This document shows, piece after piece, positions 10,152 to 22,407 of a DNA stretch of 64,000 bases (position 1 is the stretch's first letter; each line of letters starts with the position of its first letter). Source of the stretch: Candidatus Palibaumannia cicadellinicola (GTDB lineage: Bacteria; Pseudomonadota; Gammaproteobacteria; Enterobacterales; Enterobacteriaceae); contig NZ_CP011787.1 in NCBI RefSeq assembly GCF_001269425.1, positions 1 to 64,000 on the forward strand. Direction: 5' to 3'. Both the position numbers and the translations under genes were made by a program. Under the pieces are notes generated by a model. That model made no database searches. It was not told the DNA's origin and saw nothing but the letters and a program-made list of their open reading frames with translations.

Positions 10152-11273
10152 ATGAATAGTGCTATCACTGTTAAACGTCGTAAATCGATACGTATTAACG
10201 TTGGCAAAGTGCCAATAGGAGATGGGGCACCGATTACTGTCCAATCTATGACTAATACTAATACTAATGACGTTACTGCAACAGTAAAACAAATTAATGC
10301 CTTAGAGCGTGTTGGTGTAGATATCGTACGGATATCAATACCTACTATGGATGCAGCAGAAAAATTTAAACTAATTAAACAGAAAGTTACTGTTCCTTTA
10401 GTTGCTGATATACATTTTGACTATCGTCTAGCACTAAAAGTAGCTGAGTATGGAGTAGATTGCCTACGTATTAACCCTGGTAATATTGGTAATGAAGCAC
10501 GTATCCGCTCAGTAGTAGATAGCGCTCGTTATCACAATATTCCTATCAGAATTGGAATAAATGCTGGCTCACTTGAGAGATATTTACAACATAAGTATGT
10601 TGAGCCTAATGCGGAAGCACTATTAGAATCAGCTATGCGACATATTGATATTTTCGATAGACTTAATTTTGATCAATTTAAAGTGAGTATCAAAGCATCT
10701 GATGTATTTATCACTGTACAGGCTTACAGGCTATTAGCCTCAAGAATTGATCAACCATTACATTTAGGGATTACTGAAGCTGGTAGTGCGCGTAGCGGGG
10801 CAGTAAAATCTGCTATAGGATTAGGATTATTACTTAGCGAAGGTATTGGTGATACTTTGCGTATTTCTCTTGCTGCTGATCCAATCGAAGAAGTTAAAGT
10901 CGGATTTGATATTCTAAAATCTCTACGTATTCGTACAAGGGGGATTAATTTTATAGCATGTCCTACCTGTTCTCGTCAGGAGTTTGATGTTATTAGCACA
11001 GTTAATGCTTTAGAAAAACGATTGGCAGATATTATCACTCCGATGGATGTTTCTATTATTGGCTGTGTAGTGAACGGCCCAGGCGAAGCAAGAATATCTA
11101 CCATTGGGGTCACTGGAGGATATAATAAAAGTGGTGTTTATGAGGATGGAATTAGACAAGCTGACCGTATTGATAATAACTCTATAGTAGATCAGCTTGA
11201 AGCTCGTATTCGTGCAAAAGCAATAATGCTAGATAAGAAAAATCAAATAGCAATCAAGTTAATTAATAAATAA
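10152..11273 (+). CDS. ispG: 4-hydroxy-3-methylbut-2-enyl diphosphate synthase
   Basis: Iron-sulfur enzyme of the MEP isoprenoid pathway, converting MEcPP to HMBPP; the products feed the octaprenyl tail of ubiquinone and undecaprenol. 373 aa (E. coli 372). The [4Fe-4S] cysteines are in [11 protein letters not shown] and [24 protein letters not shown] is also conserved. It is followed 22 bases later by hisS, as in E. coli, so the two are probably co-transcribed. Confidence 0.97.
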   Translation: MNSAITVKRRKSIRINVGKVPIGDGAPITVQSMTNTNTNDVTATVKQINALERVGVDIVRISIPTMDAAEKFKLIKQKVTVPLVADIHFDYRLALKVAEYGVDCLRINPGNIGNEARIRSVVDSARYHNIPIRIGINAGSLERYLQHKYVEPNAEALLESAMRHIDIFDRLNFDQFKVSIKASDVFITVQAYRLLASRIDQPLHLGITEAGSARSGAVKSAIGLGLLLSEGIGDTLRISLAADPIEEVKVGFDILKSLRIRTRGINFIACPTCSRQEFDVISTVNALEKRLADIITPMDVSIIGCVVNGPGEARISTIGVTGGYNKSGVYEDGIRQADRIDNNSIVDQLEARIRAKAIMLDKKNQIAIKLINK

Positions 11274-11295
11274 TCTTATATTAGAAATATTATAT

Positions 11296-12582
11296 ATGGT
11301 AAAAATAATACAGGCTATTCGTGGTATGAAGGACTATTTACCTGTTGATACTACTTGCTGGCAGAACCTAGAAACATTATTAAAAAAAGTACTAGTTAGT
11401 TATGGTTATAGTGAAATTAGGCTACCTTTGTTAGAGCGTACTATATTGTTTAAACGTGCTATAGGTGAAATCACAGACGTAGTCGAGAAAGAAATGTATA
11501 GTTTTGAAGATCGTAATGGCGATCACGTGACTTTACGGCCAGAAGGTACTGTAGGATGTGTACGAGCTAGTATAGAACATAGTCTGATATACAAAACATT
11601 AGAACAGCGTTTATGGTATATAGGCCCTATGTTCAGACATGAAAGACCGCAGAAAGGGCGCTACCGTCAGTTTCATCAGTTAGGAGCTGAAGTATTTGGC
11701 CAGCATGGTCCTGATATAGATGCAGAGCTAATTATGATATGCACAAATTGGTGGCAATTATTAGGTATCAGTAAATATGTAACATTGGAAATAAATTCTA
11801 TTGGTTCAATCAATTCTAGGAAAAATTATTGTAAAGCGCTAGTTAATTTTTTATCAAAGCATGAAAAATATCTAGATGAAAACTGTCGTCGTCGTATGTA
11901 TACGAATCCCATGCGTGTGCTTGATACTAAGAATACTGATATTAAAATGTTGTTACTAAAACATGATGCACCAGTATTAGCTGATTATATTGAAGATGAT
12001 GCTAGTATGCACTTTGCTGGACTATGTGAACTATTAGATTTAGCTAAAATTAAATATACTATTAATCCGCTTTTAGTACGCGGCTTAGATTACTATAATG
12101 GTACAGTTTTAGAATGGGTAACTAATAGTTTAGGCTCTCAGCAAACAATTTGCGCAGGAGGTCGTTATGATGGATTAGTAGAACAACTTGGTGGACATGA
12201 TACACCAGCAATTGGAATAGCTATAGGGCTTGAACGTCTAATACTCCTAATGCAAACAGTACAACCTAGCATGATAGTCTCAGGATCAAGCATTGATGCT
12301 TATTTAGTAGTAATAGGTAATAATATACAAGTTACGGCAATGATTCTAGCGGAAAAAGTACGTCATGCATTACCATCACTACGTCTTATGACTAATTGCG
12401 GAGGCGGTAGTTTAAAAAAACAGTTAAGACAATCTAATAAATACGGTGCCCGTATTGCCTTAATATTAGGTGAAAGTGAAGCAGCAGCACAGCAAGTAAT
12501 TATAAAAAATCTAGCTACTGGTACTCAGAAAATAGTACCACAGTACTATGTAGCTGAAAATATTTCCAATATGTTATCATAA
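11296..12582 (+). CDS. hisS: Histidyl-tRNA synthetase
   Basis: Class II synthetase charging tRNA-His. 428 aa (E. coli 424). Motif 2 region [19 protein letters not shown], the histidine-specific motif [15 protein letters not shown] and motif 3 [11 protein letters not shown] are present, with a C-terminal anticodon-binding domain (DAYLVVIG onward). Close spacing to ispG supports an operon. Confidence 0.97.
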   Translation: MVKIIQAIRGMKDYLPVDTTCWQNLETLLKKVLVSYGYSEIRLPLLERTILFKRAIGEITDVVEKEMYSFEDRNGDHVTLRPEGTVGCVRASIEHSLIYKTLEQRLWYIGPMFRHERPQKGRYRQFHQLGAEVFGQHGPDIDAELIMICTNWWQLLGISKYVTLEINSIGSINSRKNYCKALVNFLSKHEKYLDENCRRRMYTNPMRVLDTKNTDIKMLLLKHDAPVLADYIEDDASMHFAGLCELLDLAKIKYTINPLLVRGLDYYNGTVLEWVTNSLGSQQTICAGGRYDGLVEQLGGHDTPAIGIAIGLERLILLMQTVQPSMIVSGSSIDAYLVVIGNNIQVTAMILAEKVRHALPSLRLMTNCGGGSLKKQLRQSNKYGARIALILGESEAAAQQVIIKNLATGTQKIVPQYYVAENISNMLS

Positions 12583-12823
12583 AATTTAAATTAATAGTTT
12601 TACTATTTTACAATTTAATTATATTGACTATTTTTGTAGCAAAAAAAGCTAATTATTCTTATAAAATATAAATACTGATATAATTATATAATATTTTATA
12701 TTATACTGTTTAAGTAATGTATATCTTAATAAGAGTACACACTAACTATTAATTTAGTTTTTGTCAGTAGTTATAGTTAATTAAGTATGACTCAATATAG
12801 TAGTCATAGTAATGGATATAATT
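12583..12823. other. AT-rich spacer between hisS and der
   Basis: In E. coli yfgM and bamB lie here. I translated both strands and found no recognisable remains of either, and no tRNA or strong hairpin. It presumably holds the der promoter. Confidence 0.5.
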
Positions 12824-14161
12824 ATGATACCAATTATTGCTTTAGTAGGACACCCAAATGTAGGTAAATCTACTTTATTTAATCGATTAACGCATACCCG
12901 TGATGCTATAGTTGATAATTATTCAGGTATAACACGTGACAGAAAGTATGGTCATGCAAAATGGAAAAATTACGAATTTATAGTAATAGATACCGGTGGG
13001 ATAGGTTCTAATAAAGACAAATTAGCTAGCAATATTAATCAGCAATCACTAGTAGCTATCGAAGAAGCCGATATCGTACTATTCATTGTAGATGCTCAAA
13101 TAGGATTAATATCAGATGATCTAAGTATAGCTATGCATCTACGTAAAATAAAAAAAAATATATTTCTTGTTGCTAATAAGATAGATGGAATTGATGCTAT
13201 CAAAGCTATAGTAGATTTTTCTTCACTAAATATGGGTAAAATTTTTCCTATTGCTGCATCATATGGACGTGGTATTAATATTTTACTCAAAGCAGCTATA
13301 TTACCATTAATAAAAAAAAATATATTTAATATATCAAATAATATAAAATTAATAAATAAAAATAAAGATTATTCACAATTACTACCAATTAAGCTGGCTA
13401 TTGTCGGTAGTCCTAATGTTGGGAAATCAACACTAACTAATCGTATTCTTGGCGAAGAACGTGTAGTAGTGTGTCATATGCCAGGTACTACACGTGATAG
13501 TATCTATATTCCTATGACTCGTGCAGAACTTGAATATATTATTATTGATACTGCTGGATTACGTAAGCGTAGTAAAGTTATAGATACTATAGAAAAATAT
13601 TCTGTTATAAAAACTCTGCAAGCTATAGAATACGCTCACGTAGTCTTATTAGTTATAGATGCTAATAAAGGTATTACTGATCAAGACTTATCGCTACTAG
13701 GATTTATTATTAATAGTGGTAGATCGCTTGTTATTGCTATTAATAAATGGGATAGTCTTTCTTACGAAGAAAGAGATAATGTCAAAAAAATATTAGATCA
13801 ACGCTTAGTTTTTATTGATTTTGCTAGAAAACATTTTATCTCTGCGCTGTATAATCATAACATTACTAATATTTTTACTTCAGTTAATGAAGCCTATCGC
13901 TGTTCAACTCAGCGAATTAGTACTGCAAAATTAACTAGAATTATGCGTTTAGCAGTAAATGAACATCCACCACCACTGGTACTTGGGCATAGGGTTAAAC
14001 CTAAGTATGCTCACTATGGGGGATATAACCCGCCTATTGTGGTTATTCATGGTCATAAATTAAAACATTTGCCTAATTCATATGAACGCTATCTGATTAA
14101 TTATTTTCGTCGTGCACTAAAAATTAGTGGGACACCTATTCGTATTAAGTTCCATGAGTAA
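12824..14161 (+). CDS. der: Ribosome-assembly GTPase Der (EngA)
   Basis: Double-GTPase protein needed for 50S subunit maturation. Two G domains in tandem: first P-loop GHPNVGKST near residue 8 with DTGG, second GSPNVGKST near residue 200 with DTAG and NKWD, then a C-terminal KH-like domain ([19 protein letters not shown]). The frame opens at 12812, but the ATG at 12824 gives [12 protein letters not shown], matching E. coli MVPVVALVGRPN, so I prefer it. About 445 aa against 490 in E. coli; the shortening is mainly in the acidic linker between the G domains. Confidence 0.95.
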   Translation: MIPIIALVGHPNVGKSTLFNRLTHTRDAIVDNYSGITRDRKYGHAKWKNYEFIVIDTGGIGSNKDKLASNINQQSLVAIEEADIVLFIVDAQIGLISDDLSIAMHLRKIKKNIFLVANKIDGIDAIKAIVDFSSLNMGKIFPIAASYGRGINILLKAAILPLIKKNIFNISNNIKLINKNKDYSQLLPIKLAIVGSPNVGKSTLTNRILGEERVVVCHMPGTTRDSIYIPMTRAELEYIIIDTAGLRKRSKVIDTIEKYSVIKTLQAIEYAHVVLLVIDANKGITDQDLSLLGFIINSGRSLVIAINKWDSLSYEERDNVKKILDQRLVFIDFARKHFISALYNHNITNIFTSVNEAYRCSTQRISTAKLTRIMRLAVNEHPPPLVLGHRVKPKYAHYGGYNPPIVVIHGHKLKHLPNSYERYLINYFRRALKISGTPIRIKFHE

Positions 14162-14204
14162 GCTAAGATAATAATATAAGTAGTAAGTTATCTATTAGCT
14201 AGCG

Positions 14205-14260
14205 CACTGATAGTAATCAGTGAGCAACTACTTTATTAAGTTATGACTTAATAAAGTAGT
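14205..14260. repeat. Two tandem hairpins between der and pgi
   Basis: First: CACTGAT (14205-14211) pairs with ATCAGTG (14216-14222) around AGTA. Second: ACTACTTTATTAAG (14227-14240) pairs perfectly with 14247-14260 around TTATGA. Neither is followed by a long T run, so they may be a terminator pair for the hisS-der side or an mRNA-stabilising structure. The order der-pgi is not E. coli-like, so this marks a rearrangement joint. Confidence 0.5.
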
Positions 14261-14347
14261 ATATATTTAGTTATAATATTTTACATAAAATGTACTACTC
14301 TATGAGTAGAGATGATCATTATTTATTTACCTATAAGAGATATTTTA

Positions 14348-16015
14348 ATGGATAATATTAATCCTATTAAGACTAATGCCTGGAAATACTTACAACAACA
14401 TTTTAATAGTATGAAAGAAGTAAAGATTAAAGATCTATTTGCACGAGATCCCCAACGTTTTGCTAATTTTTCAGCTATATTCGATAATACTATACTAGTA
14501 GATTACTCTAAAAACCGTATTACGACCAAAACATTAAATTTATTAATTGCCTTAGCTAAAGAATGTAATATACATAGTGCAATAGCTTCTATGTTTAGTG
14601 GAGAGAAAATTAATCGTACTGAAAATAGTGCAGTATTACACATTGCTTTACGTAATCGCAGTAATAACATCATTATGTTAGATGGTAAAGATGTTATGCT
14701 AGAAGTAAACGCTGTATTAGATAAAATGAAAAAATTTTGTTTTCAGGTAATTAGCGGGGAATGGAAAGGATATACTGGTAAACCTATTACTGATGTAGTG
14801 AATATTGGTATTGGTGGTTCTTATCTAGGTCCATATATGGTCACTGAAGCACTAAAATTTTATAAAAATCATATCAATATGCATTTTATATCTAATGTAG
14901 ATGGTACAAATTTTGCCGAAACAGTAAAATATTTAGATCCAGCCACTACTTTATTTTTAGTAGCGTCAAAAAGTTTTCTTACTCAAGAAACTATGACTAA
15001 TGCAAATAGTGCACGTAATTGGTTCTTAACTACTGCAGTTAATGAGCAGTATATTAAACAGCATTTTGTTGCTTTATCGGTAAACATTAATAATGTAAAA
15101 AAATTTGGTATCGATATTAATAATATATTTACATTATGGGATTGGGTAGGTGGACGTTATTCTTTATGGTCTGCCATAGGTTTATCCATTGCATTATCAA
15201 TAGGGTTCAAAAATTTTGAGCAGCTGCTTAGTGGCGCGCATGCTATGGATAATCACTTTAGGAATACTAAGCTAGAAAATAATTTACCAGTAGTACTAGC
15301 TATGATAGGGATATGGTATAATAATTTTTTTTGTGCAGAAACAGAAGCCATATTGCCATATGATCAATATATGCATCGTTTTGCTGCTTATTTCCAGCAG
15401 GGTAATATGGAATCAAATGGAAAATCTGTAGATCGTAATGGTAATATGATAAACTATCAAACTGGCCCAATAATTTGGGGAGAACCTGGTACTAATGGCC
15501 AACATTCTTTTTATCAGTTACTTCACCAAGGGACTAAAATGATTCCCTGCGATTTTATTGCGCCAGCAATAAGTCATAATCCTATAGGAAATCATCACGC
15601 TAAATTACTAGCTCATTTTTTCGCACAGACTGAAGCGTTAGCTTTTGGTAAATCAAGTAATAAATTATTTGAAGAAGAATCTAGTGCTGCTGCAGTGAGT
15701 AATAATTTAGAACAAACAAATAATATTATGCCATTTAAGGTATTTGAAGGTAATAGACCAACTAACTCTATTTTATTAAAAGAAATTAATCCTTATAGTC
15801 TTGGAGCATTAATTGCTTTATATGAACATAAAATTTTTACGCAGGGTGCAATACTGAATATTTATACATTTGACCAATGGGGTGTAGAATTAGGCAAAGA
15901 ATTTGCTAATATTATTTTAGCTGAATTATATCACAAGAATAAAGTTACATCTCATGATAGTTCTACTAATGGGTTAATTAACTGCTATAAATATTGGCAA
16001 TCCAATATAAAATGA
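14348..16015 (+). CDS. pgi: Glucose-6-phosphate isomerase
   Basis: Interconverts glucose-6-phosphate and fructose-6-phosphate. The start at 14348 ([19 protein letters not shown]) matches E. coli MKNINPTQTAAWQALQKHF and is preceded by AAGAGA; the frame itself opens 12 codons earlier. 555 aa (E. coli 549). Signatures present: [50 protein letters not shown]. Odd: the phosphate-binding loop reads GIGGSYLGP, with Tyr159 in place of the usual Asp of GGSDLGP. The rest is well conserved, so the enzyme is likely active or only mildly affected. Confidence 0.95.
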   Translation: MDNINPIKTNAWKYLQQHFNSMKEVKIKDLFARDPQRFANFSAIFDNTILVDYSKNRITTKTLNLLIALAKECNIHSAIASMFSGEKINRTENSAVLHIALRNRSNNIIMLDGKDVMLEVNAVLDKMKKFCFQVISGEWKGYTGKPITDVVNIGIGGSYLGPYMVTEALKFYKNHINMHFISNVDGTNFAETVKYLDPATTLFLVASKSFLTQETMTNANSARNWFLTTAVNEQYIKQHFVALSVNINNVKKFGIDINNIFTLWDWVGGRYSLWSAIGLSIALSIGFKNFEQLLSGAHAMDNHFRNTKLENNLPVVLAMIGIWYNNFFCAETEAILPYDQYMHRFAAYFQQGNMESNGKSVDRNGNMINYQTGPIIWGEPGTNGQHSFYQLLHQGTKMIPCDFIAPAISHNPIGNHHAKLLAHFFAQTEALAFGKSSNKLFEEESSAAAVSNNLEQTNNIMPFKVFEGNRPTNSILLKEINPYSLGALIALYEHKIFTQGAILNIYTFDQWGVELGKEFANIILAELYHKNKVTSHDSSTNGLINCYKYWQSNIK

Positions 16016-16096
16016 TAAATTAGTAGTGCTATGATAAGCAGATAATTTATGGCAAACTAACTTACTAGTAGTAATAAGTTATGATTAATTATATTT

Positions 16097-17716
16097 TTAA
16101 ATTTTTGGGCCAAAGTTATCTAATGATTGCCATCTAGATTTATTATTAGTTAGCTTATTAAAATTAATAATAAAAAGTTTAGCTAAATAAATAGCTTTTT
16201 TCTGCCATTCTGCCTGATTTAAATAGGTATTACGCGGATCAAGAATATAATTATCAATCCCAAATAGTCTAGTAGGCATAGCGAGATTAAATATAGGTAA
16301 GTTCATTACTGGCGCATCACTAATTTCTCTACTTAATATTGAATTAATAATTGTTCTTGTATCGTTAAGAGTAATTCTATTGCCGCTACCATTCCATCCA
16401 GTATTTACTAAGTAGGCGCAAGCGCCAGTAGAATACATTTTATTAGCTAATAATTCAGTATATACAGTAGGATGTAATAATAAAAAAGCTGCGCTAAAAC
16501 AAGCAGAAAATGTTGGAATAGGATTTATTACACCAAGCTCAGTACCAGATAATTTTGCTGTAAAACCAGACAAAAAATAATACTGTGCTTGCTCTATATT
16601 TAAAATGGAAACAGGTGGTAAAACGCCGAAAGCATCAGCTGTTAAAAAAATTATTGTAGAAGCATGGCCAAAATTATATGATGGTAGAACTATGTGATTA
16701 ACATGAGAAATTGGGTAAGATACTCTTGCATTATCAGTTTTACTATTATCTTGATAATCTACTGAACCATCAGTACGTACAACTACATTTTCTAGTAGTG
16801 CATTACGGCGAATAGCTTGGAAAATTGCTGGCTCTGATTTTGCATTTAGGTTAATAGTTTTAGCGTAACAGCCACCTTCTAAATTAAAAATCCCATCATC
16901 GTCCCAACCATGTTCATCATCGCCAATCAGATATCTATTAGGATCATGTGATAAAGTAGTTTTTCCTGTACCGGATAATCCGAAGAAAAGTGCTACATCT
17001 TGGTTTTGTATTCCTATATTAGCAGAACAATGCATTGATGCTATGCCTTTAAGTGGGAGGATATAGTTCATTACAGAGAATAATCCTTTTTTAATTTCCC
17101 CTCCATACCAAGTCCCACCAATGAGCTGCATACCTTCTGTCAAAGAAAAAGCAATAAAATTTTCTGAATACATATTTTGTTCGCGCCATTTATAGTTGGT
17201 ACATTTAGCGCCATTGAGTACTATAAAGTCAGGTTCAAAAACATTTAGTTCTAATTCATTTGGACTAATAAACATATTTTTTACAAAATGTGCTTGCCAA
17301 GCAACTTCAGTAACAAAACGTACTCGTAATCTACTATTTTTCTTAGTACCGCAAAAAGCATCAATAATAAATAAACGCTTATTACTTAATTGCTGACTTA
17401 CTAATATTTTTAGATGTTCCCATATATCCTGACTAATAGGGTGATTATCATTGATACCTTTATCTGACCACCAAATTTTATCACTTGTATTATTATCACG
17501 CACTATATACTTATCAAACGGGGATCTTCCAGTAAAAATTCCAGTATTTACAGCTATTGCGCCTGATGTAGTAACAGTACCACGCTCTAAACCAGTTAGA
17601 GTATTGTTTGTCTCTTCATAAAATAACTGCTCAAAACTAGGATTATAGATTAGTTCATAGCAGTTAGTTATTCCATAGTATTTTAACTGTTGGAAAATTA
17701 TATTTTTACTTTTCAT
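16097..17716 (-). CDS. pckA: Phosphoenolpyruvate carboxykinase (ATP)
   Basis: Converts oxaloacetate + ATP to phosphoenolpyruvate, the entry to gluconeogenesis. P-loop [14 protein letters not shown], the metal-binding stretch [11 protein letters not shown] and the substrate motif [12 protein letters not shown] are intact. The frame opens at a TTG at 17737, but the ATG at 17716 gives [16 protein letters not shown], exactly the length of the E. coli N-terminus (MRVNNGLTPQELEAYGI), so I chose it (539 aa; E. coli 540). Convergent with pgi. With Mqo it lets organic acids supply sugar phosphates. Confidence 0.95.
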   Translation of the reverse strand: MKSKNIIFQQLKYYGITNCYELIYNPSFEQLFYEETNNTLTGLERGTVTTSGAIAVNTGIFTGRSPFDKYIVRDNNTSDKIWWSDKGINDNHPISQDIWEHLKILVSQQLSNKRLFIIDAFCGTKKNSRLRVRFVTEVAWQAHFVKNMFISPNELELNVFEPDFIVLNGAKCTNYKWREQNMYSENFIAFSLTEGMQLIGGTWYGGEIKKGLFSVMNYILPLKGIASMHCSANIGIQNQDVALFFGLSGTGKTTLSHDPNRYLIGDDEHGWDDDGIFNLEGGCYAKTINLNAKSEPAIFQAIRRNALLENVVVRTDGSVDYQDNSKTDNARVSYPISHVNHIVLPSYNFGHASTIIFLTADAFGVLPPVSILNIEQAQYYFLSGFTAKLSGTELGVINPIPTFSACFSAAFLLLHPTVYTELLANKMYSTGACAYLVNTGWNGSGNRITLNDTRTIINSILSREISDAPVMNLPIFNLAMPTRLFGIDNYILDPRNTYLNQAEWQKKAIYLAKLFIINFNKLTNNKSRWQSLDNFGPKI

Positions 17717-18218
17717 AAAATTATGGAAATGAAACAAAATTCAGTAATTATCATTATATAATTTTTATTATATCAAATTAAATTAATATTTATATGGTTA
17801 TGTTATCTAACACTACCTAGAGTAATTTTATCTATAAATTATAGATTGCCTATAATATAGCTAAAATTTACTTTTTAATAATTTAATGTATAATTTATTC
17901 ATAGCAGTCGTATATCTTATGAGTTAATTTAACTATACTAAACTTAGTAATTTATTATATTAATAATAAATTATAAAAACTGCTAATAATGAAATTTATT
18001 TTTTATCAACTTAATATCAGTGTAATTTATATTGAATTATAAATAATTATTATATTAGCTAAGTAAAATGTTTACATCTCAAACCTAGCCTAAAATAATC
18101 AATAGCTATATCAAAGTGAATACCTATTAAATATAAAATTACTAGGTAGGTAATAAATACATAGTGCTATTGCTAAACAATAATTAATTATATTACTATT
18201 ATCCCAAGGCAATAAATA
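17717..18218. other. Divergent promoter region between pckA and metK
   Basis: About 500 bases of very AT-rich DNA. I looked for hslO, envZ or speA remains (neighbours in E. coli) and saw none. It should carry the promoters of both flanking genes. AAGGC at about 18208 is the probable metK ribosome site. Confidence 0.45.
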
Positions 18219-19373
18219 ATGGCTAAACACTTATTTACATCTGAATCTGTTTCAGAAGGACATCCTGATAAAATAGCTGACCAGATTTCTGACGCTGTAT
18301 TAGATGCTATCTTAGCACAAGATAGCAAAGCACGCGTTGCTTGTGAAACTTATGTGAAAACTGGGATGGTATTAGTTGGTGGTGAAATAACTACTAGTGC
18401 TTGGATTGATATCGAAGAACTAACCCGTAATACTATTAGGGAAATTGGTTATACTAATTCAGATATGGCATTCTATGCTAACTCCTGTGCAGTTTTTAGT
18501 TTGATTAGTAAACAATCCCCAGATATCAACCAGGGGGTTGATAGTATAGATCCACTAGAACAGGGTGCTGGCGATCAGGGACTAATGTTTGGGTACGCCA
18601 CCAATGAAACAGATGTTTTAATGCCAGCGCCAATTATCTACGCTCATCGTCTTGTAGAACGTCAATCTAAAGTACGTAAAGAAGGCATACTACCTTGGTT
18701 ACAGCCTGATGCTAAAAGTCAAGTTACCTTTGCTTATGATAAAGGTAAAGTAGTTGGTATCGATACAGTAGTACTTTCCACACAACACTTAGAAAATATT
18801 TCTTTAACAAATCTACAAGAAGCAGTAATGGAAGAAATAATAAAACCAGTACTACCAGCCGAGTGGATTTCTGCACAAACCAAATTTTTGATTAACCCAA
18901 CTGGTCGTTTTGTTATTGGTGGTCCCATGGGGGATTGTGGTCTAACTGGTAGAAAAATTATAGTTGATACTTATGGTGGTATGGCACGGCACGGGGGAGG
19001 GGCCTTTTCCGGGAAAGATCCATCGAAAGTAGATCGTTCTGCAGCTTATGCAGCACGTTACGTAGCCAAAAATATTGTTGCTGCAGGACTAGCAGCAAAA
19101 TGTGAAATTCAGGTATCTTACGCAATTGGAGTAGCAGAACCTACTTCTATTACTATTGAAACCTTTGGTACTGAAACGATACCTTCTGATAAATTAACAA
19201 ATTTAGTTAATGAATTTTTTGATCTGCGTCCTTATAGCTTAATTACCATGCTTAACTTACTACAACCTATTTACAGAAAAACTGCAGTGTATGGTCACTT
19301 TGGTAGAGAGCATTTTACTTGGGAAAATACTGATAAAGCTATGCTATTACGTGATGCAGCAGGTGCTGCATAG
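18219..19373 (+). CDS. metK: S-adenosylmethionine synthetase
   Basis: Makes SAM from methionine and ATP, the donor for UbiE, MiaB and other SAM enzymes. 384 aa, the E. coli length. Motifs: [19 protein letters not shown] near the N-terminus, [33 protein letters not shown] and the P-loop-like [19 protein letters not shown]. The C-terminal [16 protein letters not shown] is complete. No SAM riboswitch-like structure is visible upstream. Confidence 0.97.
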   Translation: MAKHLFTSESVSEGHPDKIADQISDAVLDAILAQDSKARVACETYVKTGMVLVGGEITTSAWIDIEELTRNTIREIGYTNSDMAFYANSCAVFSLISKQSPDINQGVDSIDPLEQGAGDQGLMFGYATNETDVLMPAPIIYAHRLVERQSKVRKEGILPWLQPDAKSQVTFAYDKGKVVGIDTVVLSTQHLENISLTNLQEAVMEEIIKPVLPAEWISAQTKFLINPTGRFVIGGPMGDCGLTGRKIIVDTYGGMARHGGGAFSGKDPSKVDRSAAYAARYVAKNIVAAGLAAKCEIQVSYAIGVAEPTSITIETFGTETIPSDKLTNLVNEFFDLRPYSLITMLNLLQPIYRKTAVYGHFGREHFTWENTDKAMLLRDAAGAA

Positions 19374-19585
19374 TCATTATTATATTGTTAACTATAATAA
19401 CATAACGTACAGCAGCATATATATATACTTTTTCAGTAACAAGTGGTTACTTATTATCTATAAAATATTTTTTATATTATATATATAAAATCTTGTTGTA
19501 GTAATTTCCGCTAATTAAATTACCAAATAGTGGTATTATAAATATATTTAATTTATCCTAATTTAGATAAGATAATAATTATCTT

Positions 19586-19790
19586 GAAAAGCTGATTATT
19601 TTATTATATGAAAATTTTTTTTTATAAGCATTATGCATACTTATTAAACAGCGCGTTCAGATATAAATAACCAAAAATTTAATAAAATTCTTCCAATCAT
19701 TATTGGACCTAGCGTATAGAATATCTCTTATACTAATATACCTAGCTAGTAGCACTGAATTGTTGAAATAAAATAGTACAATTAATTTAT
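19586..19790 (+). pseudogene. rsmE: Probable decayed rsmE (16S rRNA m3U1498 methyltransferase)
   Basis: No open frame, but translation of the + strand gives pieces that follow E. coli RsmE in order. From 19586, EKLIILLYENFFL, a stop, ALC and KQRVQI recall ERLNKKLQQWQKIAIAAC and EQCGRNRVPEI. From about 19665, NNQKFNKILPIIIGPS recalls the NSINTLPLP and LLIGPEGG region. Near 19750, STELLK recalls RTETTA. Frames shift and stops interrupt. In E. coli rsmE lies a few genes downstream of metK on the same strand, which fits. The individual matches are short, so this is a moderate claim. Confidence 0.45.
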
Positions 19791-20097
19791 TAAAATTAGT
19801 TAAAAACTTATCTTGGGACATAAAAACGTATAGCGTCATTAAATATCAGCAATGCTGCAGGTCAATATTGCAAAAAAATAATTAAATAAATAAAATTATT
19901 TAATATTTTTATTGATGTTTTTATAGCATAATTTATGCTAATTAATGTTAATATATAACAAAAAACACTGACAGTATTAAGTATTATTATTTTTATAAAC
20001 ATCAAAATAATAACATAATAACAAATTGATTGTTTTTTTTTTATTATTTATTTCATTATGCCTAAAAGTCACGTCAATGCTGAGATAAAATTAAATT
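19791..20097. other. Rest of the metK-rmuC gap
   Basis: Low-complexity AT-rich sequence with a poly-T run near 20034-20042 and a loose repeat of AACATCAAAATAATAACATAATAACA. Nothing coding recognised. A 60-codon open frame on the minus strand (19657-19839) overlaps the rsmE remnant and resembles no family I know. The rmuC promoter should be here. Confidence 0.4.
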
Positions 20098-21516
20098 ATG
20101 AATTTAATTATATTTTATAGCGTAAGTAGTGCTCTACTAGGTGTATTGATTGGTTGGTTAATAGCTAGTATAATATATCAAAAACAACACTTAGAACATC
20201 AGGTTGAATGGGCTAGACTATTACAAACATTACAAATAACTCATAAACAACAGGCGCATGAGCTAAGTACTCGTCAACAGCTTGAGCAAAAATTGTGCCA
20301 TAGTGAACGTTCTTTACAAGAATTATATAGCAAACTCGCTACCGCTGAAGAACGCCTAAGCTTTTTAGAACCTTTTCGCCAAGAATGTTCCAAACTAAGC
20401 CAGGAATTACGTGTTCAGCAAGAAAAAAATATTAGTCTAAATACTGAACTACTTGAAGTCACTCTTAGTTTAGAAAAAACTAAGTCAAGAGCAGAAGAAA
20501 AGCCGTATCTATTTGTAAATTCTTTTGAAAAAAACCGGCAAAGTATTGATCAGATTATGATTCCATTGAGAGAAGAATTAGATTCTTTCAGAAGACAAAT
20601 GCAAGATAGCTTTAGTAATGAGGCTCGTGAACTTCATTCATTAACAAATGAAATTAGTAATTTACATAAACTTCATATAAATATGACTAAAGAAACTGTT
20701 AATCTAACTAAAGCTCTGAAAGGAGATAATAAGATACAGGGAAATTGGGGAGAAATAGTTCTTAGTAAGGTTCTAGAAGCTTCTGGTCTACGCGAAGGAC
20801 ACGAATTTCATACTCAGGTAAGTCTTCAGCATATTGATGAAAAAAGATTACAACCTGATGTAATAGTACGATTACCGCAAGATAAAGATGTAATTATTGA
20901 TGCTAAAATGTCTTTAGTAGCCTATGAACGCTATTTCAATAGCGATAATGAAGTAGATCGTAAATCAGCACTTATTGATCATATTAATTCACTAAGAACT
21001 CATATGAAAAAACTAGGGAAAAAAGATTATCAAAGATTACTTGGTTTAAGATCACTAGATTATGTTTTAATGTTTATACCTGTTGAACCTGCATTTATTG
21101 TTGCTATTAATAAACATCCTGAGCTAATTAGCGAAGCTCTATCGCATAATATTATGCTAGTTAGTCCAACTACATTATTGGTAGCACTACGCACTATAAC
21201 AAATTTATGGCGTTATGAGCATCAAAGTAGTAATGCACAGCATATTGCTGATCGTGCTACGCGACTATATGATAAATTTCGGTTATTTGTCGATGATATG
21301 AATACTATAGGGCAAAGTTTAGATAAAGCACAAGTTAGCTACCGGCTAGCTATAAAAAAATTAGCTTACGGACGTGGCAATATGATTAGTCAAGCTGAAT
21401 TATTTCGTAAACTAGGAGTAGAAATTCAGCGCCCTATTTCACAAATACCAAATAGTATACTAGATAACCATCTTAATTTAACTACTGAAACAGATGATAG
21501 TGTATTATCAGATTAA
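20098..21516 (+). CDS. rmuC: RmuC family DNA recombination protein
   Basis: RmuC proteins limit inversions at inverted repeats and carry a restriction-endonuclease-like fold. 472 aa (E. coli 475). One N-terminal membrane segment (residues about 5-25), a long coiled coil (about 30-230), then the conserved nuclease-like core with GNWGEIVLSKVLEASGL, DVIVRLPQDKDVIIDAKMSL and FIPVEPAF. First gene of the rmuC-ubiE-ubiJ-ubiB block, as in E. coli. Retention in a reduced genome with few recombination genes in view is notable. Confidence 0.93.
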   Translation: MNLIIFYSVSSALLGVLIGWLIASIIYQKQHLEHQVEWARLLQTLQITHKQQAHELSTRQQLEQKLCHSERSLQELYSKLATAEERLSFLEPFRQECSKLSQELRVQQEKNISLNTELLEVTLSLEKTKSRAEEKPYLFVNSFEKNRQSIDQIMIPLREELDSFRRQMQDSFSNEARELHSLTNEISNLHKLHINMTKETVNLTKALKGDNKIQGNWGEIVLSKVLEASGLREGHEFHTQVSLQHIDEKRLQPDVIVRLPQDKDVIIDAKMSLVAYERYFNSDNEVDRKSALIDHINSLRTHMKKLGKKDYQRLLGLRSLDYVLMFIPVEPAFIVAINKHPELISEALSHNIMLVSPTTLLVALRTITNLWRYEHQSSNAQHIADRATRLYDKFRLFVDDMNTIGQSLDKAQVSYRLAIKKLAYGRGNMISQAELFRKLGVEIQRPISQIPNSILDNHLNLTTETDDSVLSD

Positions 21517-21637
21517 CTAACTAATAACTAATATAAGATAGTAGCTATCTATCTACCATTTTTATTTGACCGCATATATGTTACAATATACTAATAAGTT
21601 ATTATAAGTTATTTCCTATAATCGAATTACTACTAAT

Positions 21638-22396
21638 ATGATAGACGAAAATAAGTATAATAAAACACATTTTGGTTTTCGTCTCGTATCTAAAAAACAT
21701 AAAGAGTTAATGGTAGCAAATGTATTTAACTCTGTAGCCGCAAACTATGACCTTATGAATGACTTAATGTCTTTTGGTATTCACCGTCTCTGGAAAAGAT
21801 TAACTATACAATTTAGCTGTGTACGGCGTAGACAAAAAGTATTAAATATAGCAGGTGGTACTGGTGATATGACAGATAAGTTTTCTCGCTTAGTAGGAGA
21901 AAATGGGATAGTTGTATTAGCTGATATAAATGATTCTATGCTAAAAATTGCAAGAGAAAAATTACGTAATAATGGTTATATTAACAATATAATCTATATA
22001 CAAGCCAATGCTGAAGTATTGCCGTTCCCTAATGATATATTCGACCGCATCATTATATCTTTTGGATTACGTAATATTACTGATAAAGAGCAGGCCCTTC
22101 AATCTATGTACAGAGTACTAAAACCAGGTGGATGCCTAATAATACTAGAATTTTCTAGGCCACTATTTATACCTTTGAAAAAATTTTACGATTTCTATTC
22201 TTTTTATATTTTACCTAAAATAGGTAAGTTAGTCACTAACGATGAGAGTAGCTATCGATATTTAGTAGAATCTATTCGTATGCATCCTGACCAAGACACT
22301 TTAAAAGCTATGATGCTTAATTCTGGTTTCGAAAGCGCTGAATATTTTAATATTACTGGTGGTATTGTTGCACTACACCGGGGTTATAAATTTTAA
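21638..22396 (+). CDS. ubiE: Ubiquinone/menaquinone C-methyltransferase
   Basis: SAM-dependent C-methylation of the quinone ring in ubiquinone synthesis. 252 aa (E. coli 251). SAM-binding motif [15 protein letters not shown] stretch ([16 protein letters not shown]) near residue 70, then the UbiE signatures [17 protein letters not shown] and [20 protein letters not shown]. Eleven bases separate it from ubiJ, so they are probably one transcript. Confidence 0.96.
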   Translation: MIDENKYNKTHFGFRLVSKKHKELMVANVFNSVAANYDLMNDLMSFGIHRLWKRLTIQFSCVRRRQKVLNIAGGTGDMTDKFSRLVGENGIVVLADINDSMLKIAREKLRNNGYINNIIYIQANAEVLPFPNDIFDRIIISFGLRNITDKEQALQSMYRVLKPGGCLIILEFSRPLFIPLKKFYDFYSFYILPKIGKLVTNDESSYRYLVESIRMHPDQDTLKAMMLNSGFESAEYFNITGGIVALHRGYKF

Positions 22397-22407
22397 AAAA
22401 AAATAAC

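Noticed and set aside
19657..19839. 60-codon minus-strand open frame in the metK-rmuC gap.
   Set aside because: Low complexity, no ribosome site and no known family; it overlaps the rsmE-like remains on the other strand.
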